Positions 9,388 through 18,165 of a DNA stretch of 64,000 nt are shown here, piece by piece. The stretch spans positions 124,001 through 188,000 of the forward strand of contig JAUIET010000009.1 in assembly GCA_030429735.1 (NCBI GenBank), in the 5' to 3' direction. The translations under genes were made by a program, and so were the position numbers. The DNA comes from Gammaproteobacteria bacterium. GTDB taxonomy: Bacteria; Pseudomonadota; Gammaproteobacteria; Pseudomonadales; JAUIET01. A model generated the notes under the pieces. The model worked only from the letters and a program-made list of their open reading frames with translations. It did not search any database and was not told the origin of the DNA. Within the stretch, counting starts at the first letter, position 1; each line of letters starts with the position of its first letter.

Positions 9388-10563
9388 ATGCTGATCAGTT
9401 TCTTCAACGGTCTGCGCAATGCCGAAATTCCGGTGACGCTGCGCGAGCTGATGGATTTGATCGAGGCGCTAAAGCAGCACCTTGTGTTCGGAAGCGTCGA
9501 TGATTTTTACTATCTAAGTCGCGCCTGCCTGATAAAAGACGAAAAATACTACGACAAGTACGACAGAGCATTTGCGGCCTATTTTAAGGAACTGGAATCC
9601 CTGGACGACATAATCGAGGCCTTGATACCAGAAGATTGGCTGCGCAAGGAGTTCGAAAAACACCTCACTGAAGAAGAAAAGGCGAAGATAGAATCTTTGG
9701 GCGGGCTGGAAAAGCTGATTGAAGAGTTCAAAAAACGCCTTGAAGAGCAAAAAAAGCGCCATGAAGGTGGCAATAAGTGGATTGGTACTGGCGGCACATC
9801 GCCATTTGGCCAACAGGGCTATCACCCCGAAGGCATTCGGGTCGGCAAGGATGGAAAGAACGGTAAGGCTGTTAAAGTCTGGGAAAAACGCGAGTTTAAA
9901 AACCTAGATGACAGTGTTGAGTTAGGCACTCGCAATATCAAACTTGCAATGCGGCGCTTGAGAAAATTCGCTCGCACGGGTGCCGAAGATGAACTGGATT
10001 TGCCCGATACTATCCGTAGTACGGCAAGAAATGCCGGACTACTCGACATCAAAATGGTGCCTGAGCGTCACAACGCGGTGAAGGTGTTACTGTTTTTGGA
10101 TGTGGGTGGCTCGATGGACCCGCATGTCCGCGTCTGTGAAGAATTGTTCAGTGCAGCTCGCACCGAATTTAAGCACCTCGAATATTTTTACTTCCACAAC
10201 TTCATTTATGAATCAGTGTGGAAAAACAACATACGCCGCTTCAACGACACCACACCAACTCTTGATGTACTGCACAAGTACGCGAGCGATTACAAAGTAA
10301 TATTCGTCGGTGACGCATCAATGTCACCGTATGAAATTGCCCAACCCGGTGGCAGTGTTGAGCACTGGAATGAAGAAGCCGGCGAAGTTTGGATGAACCG
10401 AATCCGCAAGACCTATGACAAGGTGGCGTGGATAAACCCGCTGCCGCCTAATCAGTGGGAGTACAGCCAGTCAGTGCATATGACCAATCAGCTGATGGAA
10501 GGACATATGTACCCTTTATCTCTTGAAGGTCTTGAAGCCGCTATGGGGTACTTGGGCAAATAA
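9388..10563 (+). CDS. VWA domain-containing protein (CoxE-like), partner of the MoxR ATPase
   Basis: A 391-residue cytoplasmic protein. The N-terminal half is helical, with a highly charged Lys/Glu stretch at about 84-125. The C-terminal half is a VWA-like domain with a modified MIDAS motif, FLDVGGSMDPHV (about 236-247), where the first Ser of DxSxS is Gly. This layout is that of CoxE-like proteins coupled to MoxR ATPases. It is separated from the ATPase gene by 24 bases and likely co-transcribed. Confidence 0.88.
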   Translation: MLISFFNGLRNAEIPVTLRELMDLIEALKQHLVFGSVDDFYYLSRACLIKDEKYYDKYDRAFAAYFKELESLDDIIEALIPEDWLRKEFEKHLTEEEKAKIESLGGLEKLIEEFKKRLEEQKKRHEGGNKWIGTGGTSPFGQQGYHPEGIRVGKDGKNGKAVKVWEKREFKNLDDSVELGTRNIKLAMRRLRKFARTGAEDELDLPDTIRSTARNAGLLDIKMVPERHNAVKVLLFLDVGGSMDPHVRVCEELFSAARTEFKHLEYFYFHNFIYESVWKNNIRRFNDTTPTLDVLHKYASDYKVIFVGDASMSPYEIAQPGGSVEHWNEEAGEVWMNRIRKTYDKVAWINPLPPNQWEYSQSVHMTNQLMEGHMYPLSLEGLEAAMGYLGK

Positions 10564-10569
10564 GCCTGA

Positions 10570-11340
10570 TTAACGCGTGATATGAAAGGCCACCAGCGTT
10601 GCACTGGCGGCAACATTCAAGGACTCTACTTGATTGCGCATTGGAATGCTCAGTGCCTGCGTACTGATATCGTGCATTTCGGCGCTAACGCCCTCGGTTT
10701 CATTGCCAAGCACAAATACGCCAGCGCAAGGAGTCGGTAGTGCGAAAATCGACTGCTCTGCGTCTGCCGCCAGGGTGAAGACCCGGCAGCCGTGTTGCTG
10801 CAGTGCACGCACGGCCCCATGAATATCTCGACAATACACCAGCGGCGCATTAAACACTGTGCCAGCGCTGGCTTTTATCGCCAGGGGATTCAGCCCACTG
10901 CTGCCTTTACCGGCCAACAAAATAGCGCCTACACCAGCAGCGCTTGCACTGCGAATACACATACCGAGGTTTTGCGGATTGGTTATGCCCTCGAGCGCCA
11001 GCATTGACAGCTCAGCAGCGTGATCAGCAGTTTCGATGAGCCAGGAATCGAAGGATTTTGTGGTTGCGCAAAAAATATCCAGCGCCACTCCCTGGTCCTG
11101 ACGGCCGTTGCGAGATATGCGGCTGAGCTCGCGGCGGCTGTGATAAACCACCTCAATACCCCTCTCGTGGGCTAAATCCAGCAAGCGCTGTATTGCTGGC
11201 CCTGGCTTATTGCTGTCTGCCAGATGCAAGCGGTCGATCTGTAGATTGGAATTGCTCAACGCTTCCAGTACCGGATTGCGGCCATACACAGTGATGGTTT
11301 GCTGCAGCCGGCTGGTTTTTGAGGCATTTGGAGAGGGCAT
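10570..11340 (-). CDS. TrmH/SpoU family RNA 2'-O-methyltransferase
   Basis: 256 residues. An N-terminal substrate-binding segment (VYGRNPVLEAL) is followed by a SPOUT-fold methyltransferase: motif 1 EGITNPQNLGMCIRSA, motif 2 GVFVLGNETEGVS and motif 3 IPMRNQVESLNVAASATL, which form the trefoil knot binding AdoMet. The family includes RlmB and TrmH, so the target could be rRNA or tRNA. A GTG two codons upstream (11346) is an alternative start; neither has a strong ribosome site. Confidence 0.88.
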   Translation of the reverse strand: MPSPNASKTSRLQQTITVYGRNPVLEALSNSNLQIDRLHLADSNKPGPAIQRLLDLAHERGIEVVYHSRRELSRISRNGRQDQGVALDIFCATTKSFDSWLIETADHAAELSMLALEGITNPQNLGMCIRSASAAGVGAILLAGKGSSGLNPLAIKASAGTVFNAPLVYCRDIHGAVRALQQHGCRVFTLAADAEQSIFALPTPCAGVFVLGNETEGVSAEMHDISTQALSIPMRNQVESLNVAASATLVAFHITR

Positions 11341-11592
11341 GAGCACGCTCGTTGTTTATCAGATGGAAAAGCCGGCTACGCACTTTGCGCGTTGCGGGAT
11401 GCGTGGTATTGTAGCGTCTCGTGCGCAACAATCAGGACATAATAAAACGCCGGCACGTGACACTGTAATGACGATGTGCCGGTAAACTATTGAAAAATGC
11501 GCCTTAGTTGGAAGCATGTGGGGCCGGATTCGCTATCAAAGGCGCGAAGGCTATGTTAAGTTTTCAGTACCTTTTGAATGGGAGTTAAACGA
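11341..11592. promoter_or_regulatory. divergent intergenic region, methyltransferase and lipoprotein
   Basis: A 252-bp spacer between divergent genes. It contains a 7-bp inverted repeat CCGGCAC/GTGCCGG at 11450-11456 and 11476-11482 separated by 19 bases, which could be an operator or a leader hairpin. No open reading frame or RNA gene could be supported. Confidence 0.3.
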
Positions 11593-12012
11593 ATGACACA
11601 GAAACAGTTAAAAATGCTATTCGCCAGTGGTTTTACGGCTTTGGCGTTGGCCGCCTGCGGCGGTGACGACGGCAAATCAGCGGGCGATGCCATTAAGGAT
11701 TCAATGAACAGCGCTGCTGACGCCGTTGGTGATGCTGCCGATAGTGCGGTAGACGCAACGAAAGATGCTGTTGCTGCCACAGCGGATGCGGCGAGCGATG
11801 CAGTTGATGGGGCCAAAGACATGGCCGGTGATGCGGCTGATGCGGCTGGCGATGCTGTGGAAGGCGCGAAAGACATGGCTGATGACGCTGTTGACGGCGC
11901 AAAAGATATGGCCGGTGATGCAGCTGATGCAGTATCCGGCGCTGCCGATTCTGCGAAAGAAAGTGCAGCTGATGCCATGAGAAAGGGAGCGGACAAGATT
12001 AAGTCTGAATAA
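11593..12012 (+). CDS. small Ala/Asp-rich repeat lipoprotein
   Basis: 139 residues. A signal sequence ends in a lipobox-like LALAACGG (Cys at about residue 22). The rest is almost entirely Ala, Asp, Lys, Gly and Ser arranged in imperfect 11-residue units such as DAVDGAKDMAG and DAADAAGDAVE, predicted as an amphipathic helix. The pattern recalls LEA-like or YtxH-like stress proteins, but no family is certain. GGGAG lies seven bases before the ATG. A strong intrinsic terminator follows, so the gene is probably monocistronic. Confidence 0.75.
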   Translation: MTQKQLKMLFASGFTALALAACGGDDGKSAGDAIKDSMNSAADAVGDAADSAVDATKDAVAATADAASDAVDGAKDMAGDAADAAGDAVEGAKDMADDAVDGAKDMAGDAADAVSGAADSAKESAADAMRKGADKIKSE

Positions 12013-12031
12013 CAGACTTTTCAGCGTCACG

Positions 12032-12060
12032 CGAAACCCGGCTAAGGCCGGGTTTCGTTT
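12032..12060 (+). terminator. intrinsic terminator of the lipoprotein gene
   Basis: Perfect 11-bp stem CGAAACCCGGC / GCCGGGTTTCG with a TAAG loop, followed by TTTG. It lies directly before the next gene's start, so the dehydrogenase downstream must use a promoter inside or after it, or read-through. Confidence 0.85.
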
Positions 12061-12070
12061 GTCTGAGATT

Positions 12071-14197
12071 ATGAAAAATCGATTCGCTATTCTATTGACC
12101 TTGCTTCTGAGCGCCACCTGCACGCAGCTTGCTGCTGAGGTGAGTGCGCAGCGAATCATACAAGCCGATAAAGAACCGCATAATTGGTTGGCACCTGGCC
12201 GCGGTTACGCTGAGCAGCGCTATAGCCCACTTGATGACATAAGCAGTGTTACGGTCAAAAATCTGGGTTTGGCGTGGTTTAGCGAAACCGGTTCCGAGCG
12301 CGGTTTGGAAGCCACACCGTTGGTGATAGACGGTGTCATGTACCTGACCTTGAGCTGGAGCATTTTGCTTGCGCTGAATGCCGAAACCGGTACTGAGTTA
12401 TGGCGTTACGACCCCAAAGTAGACAAGGCGCATGGTTACTACGCCTGCTGTGATGTTGTTAACCGCGGTGCGGCGGCATGGGGCGACAATATTTACTTCG
12501 GTACAATCGATGGCCGCCTGGTGGCGGTTAACGCCAGCAGCGGGGAGCTTGTCTGGGAAACGCAGACTACGGATCTCAACCAACCATACACGATTACAGG
12601 TGCACCAAGAGTCGTGAAAGGCAAGGTCGTCATCGGCAATGGTGGTGCAGATTTCGGGGTTCGCGGATACGTTTCAGCCTACGATGCACAAACCGGTGCA
12701 ATGGTTTGGCGCTTCCACACTGTACCCGGAGATCCCGCACTGGGATTCGAAAACGAAACCATGGCGATGGCGGCAAAAAGCTGGAGTGGCCAATGGTGGA
12801 AACTGGGTGGTGGCGGCACAGTCTGGGACTCTATGGCCTATGACCCGGATCTCAATTTACTCTACATCGGAACCGGCAATGGCTCACCCTGGAATGCGGA
12901 ACTGAGAAGCCCTGGCGGTGGTGACAATCTGTTTCTTGCGTCCATTATTGCCTTGAATCCGGATGACGGCTCTTATGTTTGGCATTATCAGACGACGCCT
13001 GCCGAGCAATGGGATTACACAGCGACTCAGCATATGGTGCTGGCGGATATCGACATTGATAGCGTGCCCAGAAAAGTGCTTATGCAGGCCCCAAAGAATG
13101 GTTTTTTTTACGTGCTCGACCGCGAGAACGGCCAGTTGATTTCGGCGGAACCCTACGCACGCGTTAACTGGGCCAGCCACATCGACCCAGAAACAGGGCG
13201 ACCTGTGCGCACGGAGAAAGCGGATTATTTGCAGTCGCCGCAATACATACTGCCTTCGCAAGTAGGTGCGCATAACTGGCACCCGATGTCCTTCGAGCCG
13301 CGCCTTAGCCTGGTGTTCATACCGGTTATTGAACAAGGGTATCGATTCAAATCGGATGAGCAATTTATCCCCAGCCGGAGTTTGAACACTGGTCTTGATT
13401 TGGTTCAAGAATCACCAGCACCAGACATATTACGCGCGTCTTTACGGGCGATGCACCATGGCAGCCTGGTGGCCTGGGACCCGCTATTACAAAAAGCGCG
13501 ATGGCGGGTAGATTTGCAAAAGTCCTGGATTGGTGGGACCTTGGCAACCGCGGGTAATCTGGTGTTCATGGGGCACGCAGAAGGGTATCTCAGTGCCTAT
13601 CGGTCTGACATTGGTGAAGAGGTCTGGCGCGGTGCAACACAAGTAGGTGTTATGGCTGCACCGATCAGTTACTCAGTAAATGGGGAGCAATACATTGCGG
13701 TTGCTGCTGGCTGGGGTGGCTCTCCCGGTCAATACAGTGGTCCCGAACGCTCCATGCAGGCGCAAAGCAATGGCAGAGTGCTGGCGTTCAGATTAGGCGC
13801 CAACCTCGAATTGCCGCCCATGCAGCCGGTACCGCCCGTTCCCTCGGTTGAGGCACCGGACGCGGACAGCGTCACGTTGGAGATGGGTGATCGCCTGTAT
13901 GCAATGCACTGTGGCCGATGCCATGGTTTTGGTGCACAAAGTCATGGCTCGATTCCTGATTTGCGTTATTTAAGCAGTGAAAAGCACCAACACTTTGAGG
14001 CAATCGTTCGTGGTGGTTTGTACGCGGACAAGGGCATGGTGGCCTTTAATGATCTGTTAAGCAGCGTCGAAACGGAGGCGATTCGACAGTACATTTTGTC
14101 GCGAGCACACGCAGATAGCAGGCTGCAAGAACAGGCGCCGTGGTGGCGCCGGCTAAAAAACTGGTTCTGGGACCTGATAATGCCGATTATGGTGTAA
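12071..14197 (+). CDS. PQQ-dependent quinohemoprotein alcohol dehydrogenase
   Basis: 708 residues with a Sec signal peptide (about 1-26). The first 550 residues form the PQQ beta-propeller, containing the vicinal disulfide Cys126-Cys127 in YYACCD, the metal-ligand Asn in GTGNGSPWN and the presumed catalytic Asp315 in EQWDYT. Thr two residues after that Asp suggests a calcium rather than lanthanide enzyme. A cytochrome c domain follows with CGRCH at 614-618. It should oxidise alcohols or aldehydes in the periplasm; no pqq genes are nearby. The ATG at 12071 is chosen over an upstream TTG. Confidence 0.9.
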   Translation: MKNRFAILLTLLLSATCTQLAAEVSAQRIIQADKEPHNWLAPGRGYAEQRYSPLDDISSVTVKNLGLAWFSETGSERGLEATPLVIDGVMYLTLSWSILLALNAETGTELWRYDPKVDKAHGYYACCDVVNRGAAAWGDNIYFGTIDGRLVAVNASSGELVWETQTTDLNQPYTITGAPRVVKGKVVIGNGGADFGVRGYVSAYDAQTGAMVWRFHTVPGDPALGFENETMAMAAKSWSGQWWKLGGGGTVWDSMAYDPDLNLLYIGTGNGSPWNAELRSPGGGDNLFLASIIALNPDDGSYVWHYQTTPAEQWDYTATQHMVLADIDIDSVPRKVLMQAPKNGFFYVLDRENGQLISAEPYARVNWASHIDPETGRPVRTEKADYLQSPQYILPSQVGAHNWHPMSFEPRLSLVFIPVIEQGYRFKSDEQFIPSRSLNTGLDLVQESPAPDILRASLRAMHHGSLVAWDPLLQKARWRVDLQKSWIGGTLATAGNLVFMGHAEGYLSAYRSDIGEEVWRGATQVGVMAAPISYSVNGEQYIAVAAGWGGSPGQYSGPERSMQAQSNGRVLAFRLGANLELPPMQPVPPVPSVEAPDADSVTLEMGDRLYAMHCGRCHGFGAQSHGSIPDLRYLSSEKHQHFEAIVRGGLYADKGMVAFNDLLSSVETEAIRQYILSRAHADSRLQEQAPWWRRLKNWFWDLIMPIMV

Positions 14198-14227
14198 GTC
14201 GTCGTAGCGTTACGCTGTGCGGCAGCG

Positions 14228-14485
14228 CTATTTGATGTAATCCGGTAGCGTATTCAAGTGCACTACACCGAACACCAGAACCAGCAGGTAGCCCTTCAAG
14301 GCCGGTCGATGGTAAGCGCGAATTTTTCGGCTGAACATCAAACACTCCAGCACGTGGGCAACGACCAGAAAAATCCCCGCAACCTTCAGGATTTGATCCA
14401 GCCAGCCAGGAGTTGGCAGAAACAGATTGGCGATAACCAGTAGCCACACTGCAATAATCAACGCCTTTTGATTCTTTACACTCAT
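14228..14485 (-). CDS. DUF1145 family small membrane protein
   Basis: 85 residues with three hydrophobic segments (about 10-27, 31-47 and 64-78). The signature LVVAHVLECLMFSRKIR and the trailing GVVHLNTLP are typical of DUF1145 (E. coli YhhL-like) inner-membrane proteins of unknown function. It is convergent with the PQQ dehydrogenase and diverges from amt. Confidence 0.8.
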   Translation of the reverse strand: MSVKNQKALIIAVWLLVIANLFLPTPGWLDQILKVAGIFLVVAHVLECLMFSRKIRAYHRPALKGYLLVLVFGVVHLNTLPDYIK

Positions 14486-14811
14486 AAATACCAGGACCTG
14501 TGCCGTTCAATCGTGCGCCACGTTAGCTTTGCTTGCGCGAACTGTCAATTGTGAACAGTCTTAGGCACGATATTTGCTCTTCTGCTGCAGGTTGCTGGTG
14601 CACGTGCAGTGTGCGTTTTGGACACTTGTTCTTTTGCTTCGAGCTATGGCTTGTAAGTATTTGAAAAACAGTGTTTTGCGAAGCATGTTGTTCCACTCCA
14701 GCCGCTTAGATACTAAAACGAGCGAGACGTCAGGGACAGGGCGCGCTCCATTTAAGTGCACGCAAAACGCATGATGCTCAATTTGGTGCACACAGAGTCA
14801 GAGGTCATATT
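14486..14811. promoter_or_regulatory. divergent intergenic region upstream of amt
   Basis: A 326-bp region carrying the amt control signals. Several GTGCAC elements occur (about 14598, 14756 and 14787), reminiscent of NtrC half-sites. No convincing GG-N10-GC sigma-54 core was found. A GAGG ribosome site lies before amt. No gene is supported here. Confidence 0.3.
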
Positions 14812-16119
14812 ATGAAGATCAATCACCGCGGGTGGCTGCGGCTACTTGCCGTAACAAGCATTTCTGCTGTGTGCTCTACAGCGCAAGCACAGGACACCCT
14901 GGATGCTGCGAATACCAGCTGGATTTTAACTGCTACCGCATTGGTGTTGTTTATGACGATACCCGGCTTGTCGCTTTTTTACGCAGGGCTGGTCAGGTCA
15001 AAAAACGTATTAACAGTGCTCATGCAGTGTTTTGCGATCACCTGCCTGATGTCTGTGCTGTGGTTTGTGGCTGGCTACAGCATCGCGTTTGATGGCGACG
15101 GCAGCTACTTTGGCACCTTGAACAAAGCCTTTCTCAGCGGCATAACGGAAGACTCTTTAAGCGGTGGCTTGCCTGAGACCGTGTTTGTCATGTTCCAAAT
15201 GACATTTGCCGTGATCACGCCTGCGCTGATTGTCGGCGGTTTTGCAGAGCGCACCAAATTCTCCGCGGTAATGCTGTTTTCTGCAGTCTGGTTGCTGCTG
15301 GTGTATGCACCTGTCACGCATTGGGTGTGGGGCGGTGGCTGGCTTGGCCAAATGGGTTTGCTGGATTTTGCGGGTGGTACCGTGGTCCACATCACTGCAG
15401 GTGTGGCGGCGCTGGTCGCAGCGTTGGTGATCGGCAATCGAAACGGTTTTGGCAAAGTGGCCATGGCTCCGCACAATATGACGATGACGGTCACTGGTGC
15501 GGGTATGCTCTGGGTTGGCTGGTTCGGTTTCAATGCCGGAAGCGCCCTGGCTGCTAACGGTGACGCCGGTATGGCGATGCTGGTCACGCATTTGTCAGCT
15601 GCATGCGGATCACTCATGTGGATGGCCCTGGAGTGGGTCAAGTATGGCAAACCCAGCGTGCTCGGTATTGTGACCGGTATGGTCGCTGGTTTGGGTACCA
15701 TTACGCCAGCGTCAGGTTACGTTGGCCCTGCTGGTGCAATAGTGATTGGTTTGTCGGCCGGATTTGTTTGTTTCTACGCCACGTACTACTTGAAGCAAAA
15801 GCTGCAAATTGATGACTCGCTGGATGTGTTCCCGGTACACGGTGTGGGTGGCATTCTTGGAACGTTTATGGCGGGCATCTTCGCCAGTACCGAGTTGGGG
15901 ATTTTCAGCGGTCAGGGCCTGGCCGAGGGTATACACTCAATTGGCCAACAGCTAACGGTGCAGATGACGGGTATTGTTGCGGTATTTGTCTATACCGCCA
16001 TCGTGACCTTCGTTATTCTGAAAGCGATTGATATGCTGCTTGGATTGCGTGTATCCGAGGACGAGGAAACCCAGGGATTGGATCTCGTGTTGCATAACGA
16101 GCGGGGCTATGACCTCTGA
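14812..16119 (+). CDS. amt: ammonium transporter (Amt/Rh family)
   Basis: 435 residues with a cleavable signal peptide (about 1-26, ending AQAQ) and then the 11 membrane segments of Amt. Signatures include NTSWILTATALVLFMTIPGL, FAERTKFSAVM, the FAGGTVVHITAG segment carrying one twin-His position, and DVFPVHGVGGILGT carrying the other. It imports ammonium across the inner membrane. The usual upstream glnK is absent here, so regulation by a PII protein would be in trans. Confidence 0.95.
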   Translation: MKINHRGWLRLLAVTSISAVCSTAQAQDTLDAANTSWILTATALVLFMTIPGLSLFYAGLVRSKNVLTVLMQCFAITCLMSVLWFVAGYSIAFDGDGSYFGTLNKAFLSGITEDSLSGGLPETVFVMFQMTFAVITPALIVGGFAERTKFSAVMLFSAVWLLLVYAPVTHWVWGGGWLGQMGLLDFAGGTVVHITAGVAALVAALVIGNRNGFGKVAMAPHNMTMTVTGAGMLWVGWFGFNAGSALAANGDAGMAMLVTHLSAACGSLMWMALEWVKYGKPSVLGIVTGMVAGLGTITPASGYVGPAGAIVIGLSAGFVCFYATYYLKQKLQIDDSLDVFPVHGVGGILGTFMAGIFASTELGIFSGQGLAEGIHSIGQQLTVQMTGIVAVFVYTAIVTFVILKAIDMLLGLRVSEDEETQGLDLVLHNERGYDL

Positions 16120-16143
16120 ACGAGTTGGATTCAACCAGCTAAC

Positions 16144-16172
16144 GGCGCCCCGACCCTAGCAAACGGAGCGCC
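16144..16172. terminator. hairpin between convergent amt and mrp operons
   Basis: Nine-base arms GGCGCCCCG and CGGAGCGCC with one internal mismatch and an 11-base loop lie between the two convergent transcription units. There is no T-run, so it is only terminator-like. Confidence 0.35.
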
Positions 16173-16184
16173 AGACTCTCGCCC

Positions 16185-17906
16185 TCACGCCGGGAGTATG
16201 TAGTAAATCAACACATAGGCTGCCAGCAGAATTGCGATCCACAACGCTGTCGTACCGATTGTCCAGGACCTCGCAAATACAGCATTTTCCTCGCTGTCGG
16301 CGGTTTCGGGCTGGCCGAGATATTCCTCTGCCAATCTGGCCGCTGTCCGCTTGCCGCCGTCAGAAAGATGCTTACTGCCGGCCAGTAGCGGGGCGAAGAC
16401 AGTGCCAAGCCAATGTAATAAGGCGGGTAGCGCACGTCGCCATAACCAGTCTACGTCAAGACTGAGTGTTTCTGTGCGTCGCATCAGTGGCAGCAGCAGG
16501 AAGAACGCCAGGCCCGAAAACAACAGCAGCTGCAGGTAGAATATTACTTTGCCGGGCGTGTACGCTACGTAGTCCATCTGGTAGGGCAGGAATTGGTACA
16601 GCCATTCCGGGAACACACCCAAGAGCAGACAAATGGCGGAAAATACAACCATGGCCAACGCCATGTTCCATGGCGCATCTTTAGGCCGAAGGCCCGAATC
16701 TTTCTGGAAGAAAACAAACCACGGGAACTTGATGCCTGCGTGCAGAAACACGCCGGCAGAGGCCGCTGTTAACAACATATATACCCAAACCAGCTCCTGA
16801 TTCGCAGCGGCCTGGGAAATCAGGCTCTTGGTAGTGAAGCCTGAGGTCAACGGGAAGCTGGAAATCGACAACGCGCCAATGATGCAGCACACTGTCGTGA
16901 GTGGCATAGTTCGAAACAGGCCGCCTAATTCGGTGCAACGGTTACGCCCGGTTCGGTAGATCACAACCCCCGCACTCATAAACAACAGTGCTTTATAAAC
17001 GATATGGGCAAAGGCGTGTGCTGCTGCGCCATTGATGGCTAACTGGGTACCTATACCCACCGCGCAGACCATAAAGCCTACCTGGTTAACCACCGAGTAG
17101 GCGAGTATTCGGCGTATGTCATTTTCAAGCAGTGCATAAATGATGCCATAGATCACCATGAACAAGCCCACGCCGATCAATACCGGTTCGCCAGGGAAAA
17201 GTAGTATCAGTGCCAACACTGCGGTCTTGGTGGTGAAAGCCGATAAAAAAACAGACCCCGTTGGGCTGGATTCCGGGTATGCGTCGGCCAGCCAGGCTGA
17301 TAACGGCGGGGCGGCGGCATTGATCAGAATGCCGCATAGAATCATCCAGCTGCTGAAGTCGTTTGCCAGCATGGGCGTGATCTGCACGGAGCCGGTGCTG
17401 ACCACCACACCTTCAATCCCCACCTTCAATACAACGCCACCAAGCAAATGCAGAATCGCGTAGCGAATGCCGGCAGCGCGGGCAGCGGGCGTGCCACCGC
17501 ACCACACCACAACTGTTGAAAACAACGCCATCAATTCCCAATAGATGAACAGCGAAATCAGGTCGCCAGCGAAACTAACGCCAATCGCACCGGCGGCGTA
17601 GAAGAAAGCCGCTGCCAATTCGTACCACCTTGACAGGCGGAAGGCGAACAAGCCGCCGACAAAGGCCATCAATGCAAAAATGGTCGCAAACAATCGCCTC
17701 AACGGGCTGCCTTCTACCGGCTCAATGTCATACGACAGGAATCGAACGGTGTCTTGTACACCATCTGGTACCTGCCATATCGCCCAAAGCGTGAGCAGAG
17801 GTGCAAGCAGTACAATTGCAGAGCGCAGATGGCCGCGCGCAAGACCAATCGCCAGGGCGGCGATCACCATGATTAGTGCAGGCGAAAACAGCTCATGCAT
17901 CGTCAT
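16185..17906 (-). CDS. proton-conducting membrane transporter, MrpA/MrpD-like (third large subunit)
   Basis: 573 residues with about 14 membrane segments. The complex I-type proton-channel core is visible: DLISLFIYWELMALFSTVVV, the Lys-bearing AFTTKTAVLALILL, and the HAFAHIVYKALLFMSAGVVI histidine/lysine segment. The C-terminal extension past about 440 carries further hydrophobic segments and a soluble stretch. It is the last gene of the antiporter operon. An in-frame ATG six bases downstream is an alternative start; both lie within the end of the preceding gene. Confidence 0.87.
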   Translation of the reverse strand: MTMHELFSPALIMVIAALAIGLARGHLRSAIVLLAPLLTLWAIWQVPDGVQDTVRFLSYDIEPVEGSPLRRLFATIFALMAFVGGLFAFRLSRWYELAAAFFYAAGAIGVSFAGDLISLFIYWELMALFSTVVVWCGGTPAARAAGIRYAILHLLGGVVLKVGIEGVVVSTGSVQITPMLANDFSSWMILCGILINAAAPPLSAWLADAYPESSPTGSVFLSAFTTKTAVLALILLFPGEPVLIGVGLFMVIYGIIYALLENDIRRILAYSVVNQVGFMVCAVGIGTQLAINGAAAHAFAHIVYKALLFMSAGVVIYRTGRNRCTELGGLFRTMPLTTVCCIIGALSISSFPLTSGFTTKSLISQAAANQELVWVYMLLTAASAGVFLHAGIKFPWFVFFQKDSGLRPKDAPWNMALAMVVFSAICLLLGVFPEWLYQFLPYQMDYVAYTPGKVIFYLQLLLFSGLAFFLLLPLMRRTETLSLDVDWLWRRALPALLHWLGTVFAPLLAGSKHLSDGGKRTAARLAEEYLGQPETADSEENAVFARSWTIGTTALWIAILLAAYVLIYYILPA

Positions 17907-18165
17907 CGCCCTCAGATTCTTTGTAGTAATCGTTCGGGCGCTTCAATACCACCCCCAGAGCTTTGGCGAATAACACCATGAGCACGCAACTGGCAAATCC
18001 ATACACCGCACCAAAACCGAACCAGCCGTCGACAACAAAATACCCCTTCACATAGATGGCAAGCTGGGCGATGACCGTCAGGGCTAGAACCACCGAGAAT
18101 CCCCACCAGAGTTTGCGGATGGTTTCCGGCCGAACCAGCCAATGTTCCTTAGGCTCTTCTGTCAC
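17893..18165 (-). CDS. small membrane protein of the Mrp operon
   Basis: 90 residues starting at GTG 18165, four bases inside the preceding gene's end, with GGGAG upstream. Two hydrophobic segments (about 22-39 and 47-66) are followed by a charged tail ending ESEGDDDA. It sits between two large proton-channel subunits and overlaps both neighbours, so it is probably an accessory subunit. I cannot assign it to a named Mrp subunit. Confidence 0.7.
   Translation of the reverse strand: MTEEPKEHWLVRPETIRKLWWGFSVVLALTVIAQLAIYVKGYFVVDGWFGFGAVYGFASCVLMVLFAKALGVVLKRPNDYYKESEGDDDA

Noticed and set aside
14486-14811. Sigma-54 promoter upstream of amt
   Set aside because: No GG and GC doublets with ten-base spacing in a convincing context; only NtrC-like half-sites were seen.
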